A stretch of 63,309 nucleotides of DNA from an uncultured Alistipes sp. (GTDB lineage: Bacteria; Bacteroidota; Bacteroidia; Bacteroidales; Rikenellaceae): positions 1-63,309 of the forward strand of contig CANPHE010000014.1 of assembly GCA_947573795.1 (NCBI GenBank), read 5' to 3'. Positions within the stretch are counted from its first letter, which is position 1. Each line of letters opens with the position of its first letter. The position numbers were made by a program, and so were the translations under genes. Of this stretch, positions 20,121-29,025 are shown one piece after another. The notes under the pieces are model-generated. The model worked only from the letters and a program-made list of their open reading frames with translations, was not told the origin of the DNA and searched no databases.

Positions 20121-22673
20121 TCACCGCAGCGAAACAGGGATTTCGTCCGTCAACTCCCGTTCGTCGGCTCCTGCCGAACGAATCAACGTGCTGCCCCCGA
20201 TGCGCGACTCCGCCGTATTGTAAAGGACGGCATTACCGTCGCCATCCGTCACGCGGAGCGATGCCGGACAGGCTGCATCGAGCTCCGCAGCAATCGTCCA
20301 GCCGCCGACCGTCACGCACCCCGCAGCCCCGCAGGTCAACGGTACCGCCGTGCACCCGTCGGGCGTAATGCGGAATACGGCCAGGAAACGCTGCGCGCGG
20401 CTCTTCTGCGCGGTCGAGAACTCGGCATGCCATTGTTTCGCATAGACGAGCGGCTTGCCGTCGGCCCCAGCACGCTTCTTCCAGTTGATCGCCGGGGAGA
20501 AAAACTCGTCGGTCAGATGGAGCCGCAAATCCCCCTGCGTAAAGAGCTCCATACGTCCTTCGGCCGCTCCGTTCGATGCGGAAACCTCCTGCGGCGCCAG
20601 TCGCTCGATCCGCCGGTGGCTATGCAGCAGCCAGGTCCACGTCACCGGTTCGCGAGCCTCCAGCTCGTCGTAGATGACGATGATATCGGGCTTGAGAAAA
20701 AGGAAATGGCGGCGGAAGCGCGTGATGCCCGGATCGCCGAAACCGTTCTCAGGGGTATACTCGACACCCGATTTCTCCATGCGGTCGATCCAGAAGGGCG
20801 TACGCATCCGATCGTAGGCGTGCGTCGCATCGCCCAGCGTATAGGTCAGCGCCGGAGTATCGGCGAAACGCGGCAGCCAGCCGTAACCGTTCTCGCCGAT
20901 GCACTGTGCCATGCCGTCGGCCAGGATCGTACAGTGACCGCGCGTGCGATAGTGCATGAGCGTGTGCTTGTCGTTGAAATTGGAGTAATAACCCGTACCT
21001 CCGAAAAGCTGGCGACCTCCGTAACTGATCGTGAAGCCGTTATGCGCCGCATGGGCATGCCCCGTCGCGCCGAACGGCACTCCGATGAAAGTAGCCATCA
21101 GATCATGCGCAGCATCCGCCGCATCGGTATGCATGAGAGAAAAGCCCGCATCGGGATAAAATTTCGAAGTCCATGGTTGCGGAGCCTCGGCACGCACGCA
21201 GTCGATCGGCCTGTCGGTCAGGATACGATAGAGCCGGAAAGTCTTGGCCTTGTAAAGATTCGCAGGATCGTCGCCGATCAAACGGTCGGCATACCAACGC
21301 GCCTCGGGACTGTGCAGCTCGCGGGCCAGGGCGTCGGCGAAACCCATATACTGAGCCGGCGGGGTCGTGAGTTTGTCGTAGTCGTCGCCGAAACCGGTAG
21401 CGTAGGAGTCCTTCGGAAACGAGTTGACGAGGAATCCCGGCAGGTTGCGATACCAGGGAATGTCGAAGAAATCGACACCCGTGAGACGCGACAGCACGAA
21501 GGGAATATAGACGAACGACACGAGGTTGGCCTCGAAATAGCTGCATCCGTCGTGCCAACCGCCGTCCTCGCCGCCCAGGATCGGGAAGCGCGAGCACCAC
21601 ACCTCGTAGCCGTAGCGCAGCCACCGCTCCGCATCGGGAAGATCGCCCGCAACGGCGATCGCCGTAAAGAGGAAGTTGCGGAACGTATGTTGCCAGACGT
21701 GATTGTCCATCGAATGGCACTCGAAATCACGGGCATAATTGCGGAAGAAACGAGCCCCGCGCACGCGGATCGCTTCGAGAACGCGCGCCCGCTCGTCGGA
21801 AGTCATGAAGTCGCACGCCGTATCGTAGGCCACGGCCAGTCCGTACATGATGGCCGAACGGTTGAAGTCTTCGGACGTGGCATCACTGTCCACGGGCAGG
21901 GCCGCCGCATGCAGAGCATGGCGCACGGCGGCACGGGCGAAAGGCTCCTCGCCCGTCAGGAGGTAGGCGATCGAGAAATCCACGGCGGGCTGCGTGACGA
22001 CCTCGCCGAATTTGTGGTACATGAAGTTAATCATCACCTTTTTCTCGTAAGCCGTCATGCCCGTCGTATCGCGCGGGCGCGTGGGTGCCACCGGCACGAG
22101 GGGCATATCCAGTTTCCGGCGCGCCTGCCGCACCAGTTCGCGGGCTTCGGGATTCCGGCTCGCCCGGGCACGGAAAGCATCCGCCTCGTCGCGCCGCACG
22201 TAGAGCCGGAAATGGGGCATGGCGGCGACCTTCGCAGCGAGGTCCCAGGCTGTCGGCGTCGCGAAACTCCGGGCCGAAGCATCGACCCGGAAGCGCTGGA
22301 GCGGCGACCAGACTTCGGTCCCTCCGGGCTCCTGGCGGCTCCACTGCCAATACCAGCGTCCCTCCGCCAACGGACGGTGCACGGCCCACGCGGCCCAGTC
22401 GAAAGGCCCCTCGACCATCGTCGCCGCCGAAGCGAAAGTACTGTCCTGCGACAACCGCACGCGATATTGCGTGCCGGGAGCATCGTCCGAAGCAGGCCAC
22501 AGCAGCGCGGGCGGGTTCTGCCGCACGACGACATCCGACGCGGGTTTGGCCCACTGGCGGTAACGCGGATGCAGCGCCTCCTTGTCGAGGTGTCGCTCGG
22601 CGGGCTGCCAGGTCTGTTGGGCGGAAGCGCCCGCTGCGACCAGACAGGCCGCCATCACTATAAATCGTTTCAT
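20121..22673 (-). CDS. DUF4962 / heparinase II-III family secreted protein (polysaccharide lyase-like)
   Basis: This 850-residue exported protein starts at ATG 22673 with a signal peptide (MKRFIVMAACLVAAGASAQ). The N-terminal two-thirds resemble the DUF4962 module with its alpha-toroid (for example MDNHVWQHTFRNFLFTAI and GGWHDGCSYFEAN). A heparinase II/III beta-sandwich follows, with GHAHAAHNGFTISYGGRQL and MHYRTRGHCTIL. These proteins generally cleave uronic-acid polysaccharides by beta-elimination; the substrate here is not deducible. It is not one of the PL12 or PL13 enzymes and differs from Pedobacter heparinase II in size and layout. It lies downstream of the ROK-DUF3604-sulfatase genes, across a REP-like repeat. 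Confidence 0.8.
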   Translation of the reverse strand: MKRFIVMAACLVAAGASAQQTWQPAERHLDKEALHPRYRQWAKPASDVVVRQNPPALLWPASDDAPGTQYRVRLSQDSTFASAATMVEGPFDWAAWAVHRPLAEGRWYWQWSRQEPGGTEVWSPLQRFRVDASARSFATPTAWDLAAKVAAMPHFRLYVRRDEADAFRARASRNPEARELVRQARRKLDMPLVPVAPTRPRDTTGMTAYEKKVMINFMYHKFGEVVTQPAVDFSIAYLLTGEEPFARAAVRHALHAAALPVDSDATSEDFNRSAIMYGLAVAYDTACDFMTSDERARVLEAIRVRGARFFRNYARDFECHSMDNHVWQHTFRNFLFTAIAVAGDLPDAERWLRYGYEVWCSRFPILGGEDGGWHDGCSYFEANLVSFVYIPFVLSRLTGVDFFDIPWYRNLPGFLVNSFPKDSYATGFGDDYDKLTTPPAQYMGFADALARELHSPEARWYADRLIGDDPANLYKAKTFRLYRILTDRPIDCVRAEAPQPWTSKFYPDAGFSLMHTDAADAAHDLMATFIGVPFGATGHAHAAHNGFTISYGGRQLFGGTGYYSNFNDKHTLMHYRTRGHCTILADGMAQCIGENGYGWLPRFADTPALTYTLGDATHAYDRMRTPFWIDRMEKSGVEYTPENGFGDPGITRFRRHFLFLKPDIIVIYDELEAREPVTWTWLLHSHRRIERLAPQEVSASNGAAEGRMELFTQGDLRLHLTDEFFSPAINWKKRAGADGKPLVYAKQWHAEFSTAQKSRAQRFLAVFRITPDGCTAVPLTCGAAGCVTVGGWTIAAELDAACPASLRVTDGDGNAVLYNTAESRIGGSTLIRSAGADERELTDEIPVSLR

Positions 22674-22728
22674 AAGATATGTGCTTTTATTTTTTACCAA
22701 ATGCGGAGATATGCAAGGCCCAGTTTGC

Positions 22729-22807
22729 GCAAACTGCGATCCTATGGATCGCGCGAGCCGTAGCCTCTCTCCGGCGGAGGCTCGCGTTACTCGCCCCGCA
22801 GGCTACG
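22729..22807 (+). repeat. REP-like repeat, family 2
   Basis: GCAAACTGCGATCC...GATCGCGCGAGCCG is followed by TAGCCTC...GGCGGAGGCTCGCG and ACTCGCCCCGCAGGCTACG. The inner GAGCC/GGCTC and TAGCC/GGCTA pairs fold back. The same sequence occurs inverted at 59128-59202 and in diverged form at 14553-14636. It lies between the ROK gene and the DUF4962 gene. Confidence 0.7.
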
Positions 22808-22814
22808 TCCGCTT

Positions 22815-23738
22815 TCAATGTTCCCCCAGGATTAGCCCTGCGGCGCCGAGAGCCCCGGCACGGTTGCCCAACATCGCCGGAACGATCTCGGTTTCGGCCG
22901 CACAGACATCCATCGCCTGCCGGCGGACACCCTCGCGAAGCCGGTCGAAATAAAACGCACCCGCCTCGGAAATACCGCCTCCGACGACGACGCGCTGCGG
23001 CGCGAAAAGGTTTATCACCGAGGCGATGCCGTGCGAGAGATACATCCAATGCTCCTCCATCGCCTGCACGGCAGCGGCTTCGCCCGCATGATACCGTGCC
23101 ACGACCGTCCGGCCGTCCGCCTCTCCGCAGTCCGTCAGGTGCACATAACGCCGCACGAGCGCCGCCGTCGAGGCATAGTGCTCCAGGCACCCCACGCCGC
23201 CGCAGGCACACGGCTCGCCGTCGCATTTGACCGTGATGTGTCCCAGCTCCATACCCCGGCCGCGATAGCCGCGAAAGAGCCGTCCGCCCACGAGCATGCC
23301 GCAGCCGACACCGGTCCCGACCGTCACGAACACGGCATCCGTCACGCCCCGGCCCGCACCGAACAACGATTCACCCAACGCCATGGCATTGGCATCGTTG
23401 CACGCCCGGCACACCATTCCCGTCGCCGCCTCGATCCGGTCGGCCAACGGCACGTTCTCCCAGCCGACGATGTTCTCCGCACCGCCCAGCACCGTGCGCC
23501 CGTCCTCGGAAACGACGCCCGGCGTACCGATGCCGACACCCTCCAGGTCGATACCCTCCTGCGCGGCATAGCCGCGGCAGGCTGCGACGGCCTTCGTCAA
23601 CTGCTCCAGCACCGATTCGGCCCCTTCGTCCGCCCGCGAGGGCAATTCCCCGCCGAAACGGATCGCTCCGTCGGCAGCGACCACGGCGTACTTCACCGAA
23701 GTACCGCCGAGGTCTATTCCGATCGCATGGCGCATCAT
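22815..23738 (-). CDS. ROK-family sugar kinase
   Basis: This 307-residue cytoplasmic protein of the ROK family phosphorylates hexoses or amino sugars with ATP. The phosphate loop IGIDLGGTSVKYAVV is at residues 6-20, GRGMELGHITV is the catalytic/sugar-binding region, and the zinc motif CACGGVGCLEHYAS follows. No HTH is present, so it is a kinase and not a NagC-type repressor. Its ATG overlaps the stop of the upstream DUF3604 gene (ATGA), so the two are translationally coupled. The likely substrate is a GAG-derived or GlcNAc-type sugar; specificity cannot be read from sequence. Confidence 0.9.
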   Translation of the reverse strand: MMRHAIGIDLGGTSVKYAVVAADGAIRFGGELPSRADEGAESVLEQLTKAVAACRGYAAQEGIDLEGVGIGTPGVVSEDGRTVLGGAENIVGWENVPLADRIEAATGMVCRACNDANAMALGESLFGAGRGVTDAVFVTVGTGVGCGMLVGGRLFRGYRGRGMELGHITVKCDGEPCACGGVGCLEHYASTAALVRRYVHLTDCGEADGRTVVARYHAGEAAAVQAMEEHWMYLSHGIASVINLFAPQRVVVGGGISEAGAFYFDRLREGVRRQAMDVCAAETEIVPAMLGNRAGALGAAGLILGEH

Positions 23739-25381
23739 GCCCGCTCGACCCAAATCGGGGAGGACCATCCCCACTGTCCGTCGCGCTGACGCACGCGCAC
23801 GTAATAATAATCGGTATCGCGTTCGGCCTTCTCGTCGACCATGTAATGGCCCACGGCGAAACCGGGCTCCGTAGCCGCCCGTTCGAACTGAATGGCCTCG
23901 GACAACCAGCCGCGCAGGAAATGCGCGCGGGCACCCTCCAGCAGCTCGGCGAGGGTATGTTCGTAGCGGTGGCCGTTGAACTCGGCGACGATCTTCCCGT
24001 CGCGGGGCATCTCGACGTCGAGAATCACGCCCTGCATGGCCGGCGTCATGACATTGGGGTTCTTCGACGAATACAGATCGAGCACGACCTGCTGCGCGTC
24101 GCGCTCCAGCACCCGGTTGACACGCGTGCGGAACCGCGTCTCGCCCGGCTGCGGCGAGGTGAAGGCCGCGCCGCGAAAACAGGTCTGCATATCCTCGATA
24201 CGGCCTTCGGTGAGGCTCACACGCCCCTGCCAGTGGATATACTCCTCCTCGCGGTTCCAACCGAAGTTGATCTTCACCTTGGCGCGGACCGTATCGCCCT
24301 CGGGCACCACCGTGCGGTGGGGAGCCCCCAGGCGGGCAATGCACTCGCCGTTCTTAATCAGATCGACATAATCCAGATGGTTCTGCCCCTCGACGTTGAC
24401 GTAGATTTCGCGCCGCGAAGCACGGATCACGTCGCCCGAAGCCCCGCCGTTGATGCGGAAATCGATCTTGATCTTATCGCCCGTCACACCGCAGACGTGA
24501 CGCTTGCCCATATGCTCCCACAGGGCATTGCGCTCCAGCGACGGAGCATACACGCCGATGCGGCCGTCGCCGTAGCTGCCCGGATATCCGGCATGCTGGT
24601 CGGTGGAGCACATCAGTCCGAACTTGTGGCCCTGCTCCAGACCGTAACGGATCGAGCCCTCCCACGTACGGGGCCCCATATCGTGCAGGTAGTCGTAATC
24701 ACCCGAGTCGCTCTCGGCCAGTCCGTGACGCGAGAACATCTCGACGAAAGGCGTCTGAGCATCCTCGCGGAACGCCGACCAGTTGTAACCGCGGAATCCG
24801 GTAATGTAGCCCATATGGTGCGGCGTGACGTAGCAAGCGTATTTTTCGAGCCGCCGTTTGAGGTCGGGCACCGACGTACACTCCACCAACGGTGCATCGA
24901 AGTCGCGGAACAACGCCACGTGGTCGCCGTGTTCCATGCTGTGGCATTCGTACGACGGGAAGGTCAGGAATTCGCCCGGACGGTCGGCCTCCTTCACCGC
25001 CTTGAGGTATTTGGCATAACCGCCGCGACGCAGGCATTTGAAGGCCTCGGTATGATAGCCGATAACCCAGTTGAGCCGCGGATCGTTCTCGCCCGGAATA
25101 TCGGGCCACAAGGCATGGGGCGTCACCGAAGCGAAATCCAACTGCTCGGCAGCGGCAGCCAGGGCATCCGACAGGTCGCCGTGACCGTAGGTAACGTTGC
25201 AGTGGTTGTGTACGTCGCCCCAATAGACCTTCATATCTTTGAGCGAAGGCATCTTGCGCTTCACCTCATCGGGCAGCGACTCGCTGTCGCGGCCCAGTCT
25301 CGCACAGGCCGGAACGGCACTCACGGCAGCAAGCCCGAGCAGCGACCAACCCGAAGTTTTCAGAAATTCTCGTCTGTCCAT
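23735..25381 (-). CDS. Tat-exported DUF3604 (PHP-like) protein
   Basis: The 548-residue product begins MDRREFLKTSG, a twin-arginine signal, suggesting that it is folded with a metal before export. The body has the DUF3604 / PHP-like metal-binding start WGDVHNHCNVTYGHGDLSDA near residue 54, then TPHALWPDIPGENDPR, TPHHMGYI and CSTDQHAGYPGS, all rich in His and Asp. Members are presumed metal hydrolases (phosphoesterase-like), but the activity is not established. It overlaps the ROK kinase start by 4 bp and sits between that gene and two sulfatases, which suggests a job in GAG or amino-sugar breakdown. That role is inferred. Confidence 0.85.
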   Translation of the reverse strand: MDRREFLKTSGWSLLGLAAVSAVPACARLGRDSESLPDEVKRKMPSLKDMKVYWGDVHNHCNVTYGHGDLSDALAAAAEQLDFASVTPHALWPDIPGENDPRLNWVIGYHTEAFKCLRRGGYAKYLKAVKEADRPGEFLTFPSYECHSMEHGDHVALFRDFDAPLVECTSVPDLKRRLEKYACYVTPHHMGYITGFRGYNWSAFREDAQTPFVEMFSRHGLAESDSGDYDYLHDMGPRTWEGSIRYGLEQGHKFGLMCSTDQHAGYPGSYGDGRIGVYAPSLERNALWEHMGKRHVCGVTGDKIKIDFRINGGASGDVIRASRREIYVNVEGQNHLDYVDLIKNGECIARLGAPHRTVVPEGDTVRAKVKINFGWNREEEYIHWQGRVSLTEGRIEDMQTCFRGAAFTSPQPGETRFRTRVNRVLERDAQQVVLDLYSSKNPNVMTPAMQGVILDVEMPRDGKIVAEFNGHRYEHTLAELLEGARAHFLRGWLSEAIQFERAATEPGFAVGHYMVDEKAERDTDYYYVRVRQRDGQWGWSSPIWVERA

Positions 25382-25433
25382 AATCGTATCGTAGTTTTTT
25401 CGGTTTCAAATTCAAAATCAACGTCTTTAGCGT

Positions 25434-25555
25434 AGCCTCTTCGGCGGCCGGGGCGGTCGCCGAAGAGGCTCTCTCTGCAAATGGCTATTCATAAAACCCG
25501 GCTCTTGACCGGGCTCCGGGCGAAAGCTCGGCCCAGCCGCCGAAGAGGATGCCAC
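25434..25555. repeat. REP-like hairpin cluster, family 3
   Basis: AGCCTCTTCGGCG and CGCCGAAGAGGCT (25434-25446, 25458-25470) form a perfect 13-bp stem. About 60 bp on, CCCAGCCGCCGAAGAGG near 25535 repeats the right arm. It fills the gap between the first sulfatase and the DUF3604 gene and could terminate or buffer the sulfatase transcript. Confidence 0.65.
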
Positions 25556-25582
25556 TGACGGCCGTTCTCCGAGCCGGGCCGC

Positions 25583-27253
25583 CTAAAGATTCTCCGCGCC
25601 GCGGAAAAATTCGTATTCCCGTTCGCAGGGATCCGTGTCGCCGCACTCCTGCTGGAGACGTTCGAGTTCGGCGTGCAGCCGGGCCCGCACCTCGGCATAG
25701 GCCGGATCGTCGTAGACATTGCGCATTTCGTGCGGATCGCGCTGCATGTCGTAGAGCTCCCATTCGTCGACATCGTTGTAGAAATGGATCAGCTTATGGT
25801 CGCGCGTACGGATGCCGTAATGACGCTTTACGGAGTGCCACGAGGGATATTCGTAGTAGTGGTAGTAGACCCCCGTGCGCCAATCGGCCGGAGTCGCGCC
25901 GCCCGAGGTGAGCACCTCCCGGAGCGAACGTCCCTGCATGTCTTCCGGAACATCGAGTCCGGCCATCTCGACGAACGTCGGCGCCAGGTCGATGTTCATC
26001 GCCAGGGCGTCGCTCCTCGTTCCGGCCTTCACCGCCTTGGGATAGCGCACCAACAGCGGCGTACGCTGGCACTCCTCGTACATGAAACGCTTGTCGAACC
26101 ACCCGTGCTCGCCCAGGAAGAAACCCTGATCGGAGGTGTAGACGATGATCGTATTGTCCAGCTCGCCGATCCGCTCCAAGTAGTCGAGCAGGCGGCCGAC
26201 ATTCTCGTCCACGCCCTTGATGACGGCGCAGTAGTCCTTCATATACTGCTGGTATTTCCAGCGCACGATCTCCTCCTTCGAAGCCTTATCGCGCAGGGCC
26301 CGCCACTCGGCGATCCGCGGTGCGTAAGCCTCGTTCCAACGTGCCTTCTCCGCGTCGGTCATGCGGTCGTAGGCGGCCCGGTACTGCATGATGCTGCTCA
26401 GACGGTCGTTGGCGCGCTTCACGTCGTCCTTGTTGGCATCGTCCGTATGCGTAAGTTCGTCGATACGCGCGATCTCCTCGGGCGTGATGAGCTTCAAGTC
26501 CCATTCGGGCCACATGTCGCGACCGATCTCCATCGCCTGTTCGCGTGCGGCACGGCCGCGCCCCGCATAGTCGTCGAGCAGGTTGTCCGGCTCGGGGAAA
26601 ACCTTGTCGTCGAACATCCCCAGGTGACGCTGCGCAGGCATCCAGTTGCGGTGGGGCGCCTTGTGGTAGTAAAGCATGGCGAAGGGCCGGTCGGGATCGC
26701 GACGCTCCAGGAAGTCGATCGCCTTGTCGGTAATGACGTCGGTGACGTATCCCGGGCAAACCTTCTCCTCGCCGTTTTCGATGAACAGCGGCGCATAGTA
26801 CTCGCCCTGTCCGACCAGAATACTCCAAAAATCGAATCCCTGCGGATCGGAATTGAGATGCCATTTGCCGATCATAGCCGTCTGGTAACCGGCCTCGTGC
26901 AACAGTTTGGGGAAGGTCTGCTGGTCGCCGTCGAACGTACGGGAATTATCGGTGAATCCGTTCGCATGGCTGTATTTGCCCGTGAGGATGCAGGCCCGCG
27001 AGGGTCCCGAGATCGCATTGGGAACATAGCAGTTTTCGAAGAGCATGCCTTCGCGGGCCAGCCGGTCGAGGTTGGGCGTTTCGACCAACAGACTGCCGTA
27101 GCAACTCATCGCCTGGGCCGTATGGTCGTCGGTCATCATCACGATGATGTTCGGACGCCGGGGTTGTTCGTCGCGGCAACCCGCAAGGGCCGCCATCGTC
27201 AGGGGCACGGCGGCGTAACGCGCGCCCTGCCGCATTCGTTCGAGGTTTTTCAT
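25583..27253 (-). CDS. Ser-type sulfatase (S1 family, S1_11-like)
   Basis: This 556-residue lipoprotein (signal ending AALAGC) removes sulfate esters from glycans in the periplasm or at the surface. The maturation motif is S82-G-P-S-R followed by ACILTGKYSH, so the active-site formylglycine must come from Ser, which needs an anaerobic sulfatase-maturating enzyme; none is in the window. Metal ligands are in MMTDDHTAQ and YTSDQGFFLGEHGWFDKR. The GKYSHANGF environment resembles S1_11 N-acetylglucosamine-6-O-sulfatases, and the neighbouring heparin lyases support a 6-O-sulfatase role, but that subfamily call is from memory. It follows the second sulfatase by 18 bp. Confidence 0.92.
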   Translation of the reverse strand: MKNLERMRQGARYAAVPLTMAALAGCRDEQPRRPNIIVMMTDDHTAQAMSCYGSLLVETPNLDRLAREGMLFENCYVPNAISGPSRACILTGKYSHANGFTDNSRTFDGDQQTFPKLLHEAGYQTAMIGKWHLNSDPQGFDFWSILVGQGEYYAPLFIENGEEKVCPGYVTDVITDKAIDFLERRDPDRPFAMLYYHKAPHRNWMPAQRHLGMFDDKVFPEPDNLLDDYAGRGRAAREQAMEIGRDMWPEWDLKLITPEEIARIDELTHTDDANKDDVKRANDRLSSIMQYRAAYDRMTDAEKARWNEAYAPRIAEWRALRDKASKEEIVRWKYQQYMKDYCAVIKGVDENVGRLLDYLERIGELDNTIIVYTSDQGFFLGEHGWFDKRFMYEECQRTPLLVRYPKAVKAGTRSDALAMNIDLAPTFVEMAGLDVPEDMQGRSLREVLTSGGATPADWRTGVYYHYYEYPSWHSVKRHYGIRTRDHKLIHFYNDVDEWELYDMQRDPHEMRNVYDDPAYAEVRARLHAELERLQQECGDTDPCEREYEFFRGAENL

Positions 27254-27271
27254 AGGTATGGGTTTCGAGGT

Positions 27272-28684
27272 TTATTCGGTAACTAAAGCCTTCAGGTTGC
27301 GCACCATGCGGGCATCGGCGATCCGTTCGGCCCACACGAGCATCCGGCGGCGCAGGCGGTCCAGCTCCCCGGCATAGCGGCGATCGACGGCCAGGTTGAC
27401 CATCTCGCCCGGATCGGCTTGCAGGTCGTAGAGCGCCTCGCGGTCGCGTCCCCACTGGTAGAGGACGTATTTATAGCGCGACGAGACGATCGACCAACCC
27501 CGAATACCGGCACCCGACAGCAACGTTTCGACGAAAACGTCGTCGTGCAGCGTTTCGGCGCGGCCTTCGGCCACGGGACGCAGGCTGCGGCCGCGGTAAC
27601 GCTCCGTGTCGAGCTCGACACCCGCGTAGTCGCACAGCGTGGCGTAGAGGTCCAGACCGATGTTCGACAGCGCCCCGGCGTTCGTGACGCCCCGCAACCC
27701 GGTGCCGCGCGGCGCCTTGACGATCAGCGGCACGTTGATGCACTCCTCGAACAGGGCCCATTTCTGGTTCCAGCGGTGGGCCGCCACGCCGTCGCCGTGG
27801 TCCGAGCAGAAGACGATCGCCGCGTCGTCGTAGAGCCCGTGCGCCTTCAACACCTCGACGATGCGTCCCACTTCGCGGTCGACGCGCTCGACGAGCCGGT
27901 AATAGGCGTAGAGATAGCGCCGCCAGTCGTCCTGCGTATACGTATAGGTATCGTGGTAACGGGGCGATGCGGCATGTTCGAGCCGCAACGCCTCGGGTTC
28001 GTAGGTCGAAGGCATGAAGTTGGCCGGAAGGTTGGGACAATCCTCCGTGGCGAAGGGCGGCAGTTCGCCGTAGTGCAGCGATTCGAAACGTCCGTATTCG
28101 CAGATTTCGTGAGGATCGAGCAGCGAGGCGACCAAGAACAAGGGCTGCGTCCCGTCGTAGGCGTCGAGCGCCCGGTCGCAGGCGTCGGCCAACGTCGGGT
28201 CGTGCATCTTCGCGATACCGCGGAATCCCGTACCCGTTGCGGGCACTTCTACTTCGGGGACATGCCATTTTCCGGCATAGAGACATTCGTAACCCGCAGC
28301 GGCGATGCGGTGGCCGATACCCTGGGCCATATCCTCGGCATGGGGCCGGACGGCATTGTCGGTGGCCCCCACCTCGGAGGGCATGCGGCCCGTGATGAGC
28401 GACGCCCGGCAGGGACCGCTCAGCGGATAGGGACAGTAGGCGCGCGTGAAGCGTACGCCATCGGCGGCCAGGGCATCCATCGCAGGGGTCTTCACCCACG
28501 GATTCCCGGCGCACGACATGGCGCCGGCCGTCTGCTGATCGGTCATGATGACGACGAGGTGCGGCCGCCGCTCGGCAGCACGCTTGGGAGCCGGAGCGGC
28601 TCCGGCATCGGACAGTGCGAGTGTCGCGGTCGCGAGCGACGAAAGGCAGGCGACGCGTCCCGCGAAGTTTTTCGGATCGGTCAT
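27272..28684 (-). CDS. Ser-type sulfatase (S1 family)
   Basis: The 470-residue exported sulfatase starts at ATG 28684; the longer open frame to 29014 crosses the divergent promoter region and is rejected. An N-terminal signal-like segment (residues 1-33) precedes RRPHLVVIMTDQQTAGAMSC. The maturation motif is S89-G-P-C-R, again Ser-type, followed by ASLITGR. FCSDHGDGVAAHRW carries C-terminal metal and sulfate-site residues. I cannot assign the subfamily. It is the first gene of the leftward set and diverges from the heparinase operon. Confidence 0.92.
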   Translation of the reverse strand: MTDPKNFAGRVACLSSLATATLALSDAGAAPAPKRAAERRPHLVVIMTDQQTAGAMSCAGNPWVKTPAMDALAADGVRFTRAYCPYPLSGPCRASLITGRMPSEVGATDNAVRPHAEDMAQGIGHRIAAAGYECLYAGKWHVPEVEVPATGTGFRGIAKMHDPTLADACDRALDAYDGTQPLFLVASLLDPHEICEYGRFESLHYGELPPFATEDCPNLPANFMPSTYEPEALRLEHAASPRYHDTYTYTQDDWRRYLYAYYRLVERVDREVGRIVEVLKAHGLYDDAAIVFCSDHGDGVAAHRWNQKWALFEECINVPLIVKAPRGTGLRGVTNAGALSNIGLDLYATLCDYAGVELDTERYRGRSLRPVAEGRAETLHDDVFVETLLSGAGIRGWSIVSSRYKYVLYQWGRDREALYDLQADPGEMVNLAVDRRYAGELDRLRRRMLVWAERIADARMVRNLKALVTE

Positions 28685-29025
28685 AATTCGGTTTTCGGTA
28701 TGGTTCGGGTTCGGTATGCCGCGACCGGAAAACCCGGTCTTCGGCAAGAACAAAATTACGCATTTCCGTCCGCTCCGCACACGGGGTTTGTCGCCGAAAA
28801 GGCCGCTTCTGTCGAAAAGGATTTCGTTTTTGTGCAATCGGACCCCAAATTTGTCCCGAAGACCGCCCCGAAAAGGATTTCGGCGCCCGAATTCTACAAA
28901 TTCGATATCGGATTGCACAAAACTGAAACCCCTTTGCAGAATATCCGGCAAAGTTTCACCGTATTTTATAGGCACCCGCGGCGGGTTGTCGTATCTTTGT
29001 ACAACCTGAAACAACCTCGAACGAC
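28685..29025. other. Divergent intergenic region with a long inverted repeat
   Basis: No gene fits this 341-bp gap. It holds a pair of inverted TTTTGTGCAATC / GATTGCACAAAA sequences (28827-28838 and 28911-28922), with AAATTTGT / ACAAATT nested inside them, and GAAAAGGATTTCG twice (near 28814 and 28869). A possible leftward -7 box TAATTTTG is at 28758-28751, without a good upstream box. The rightward promoter is listed separately. Confidence 0.55.
28992..28999 (+). promoter_or_regulatory. -7 element of the heparin lyase operon promoter
   Basis: TATCTTTG matches TAnnTTTG exactly and lies 27 bp before the ATG of the first PL12 gene. No clear TTTG is found at the expected distance upstream, so activation by a regulator is plausible. 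The following bases TTGTACAA form a short palindrome across the expected start site. Confidence 0.6.

Noticed and set aside
22815..24344. Long frame that would extend the ROK protein by about 200 residues
   Set aside because: The extension overlaps the DUF3604 gene, and the ROK fold starts at 23738 with the ATGA overlap.
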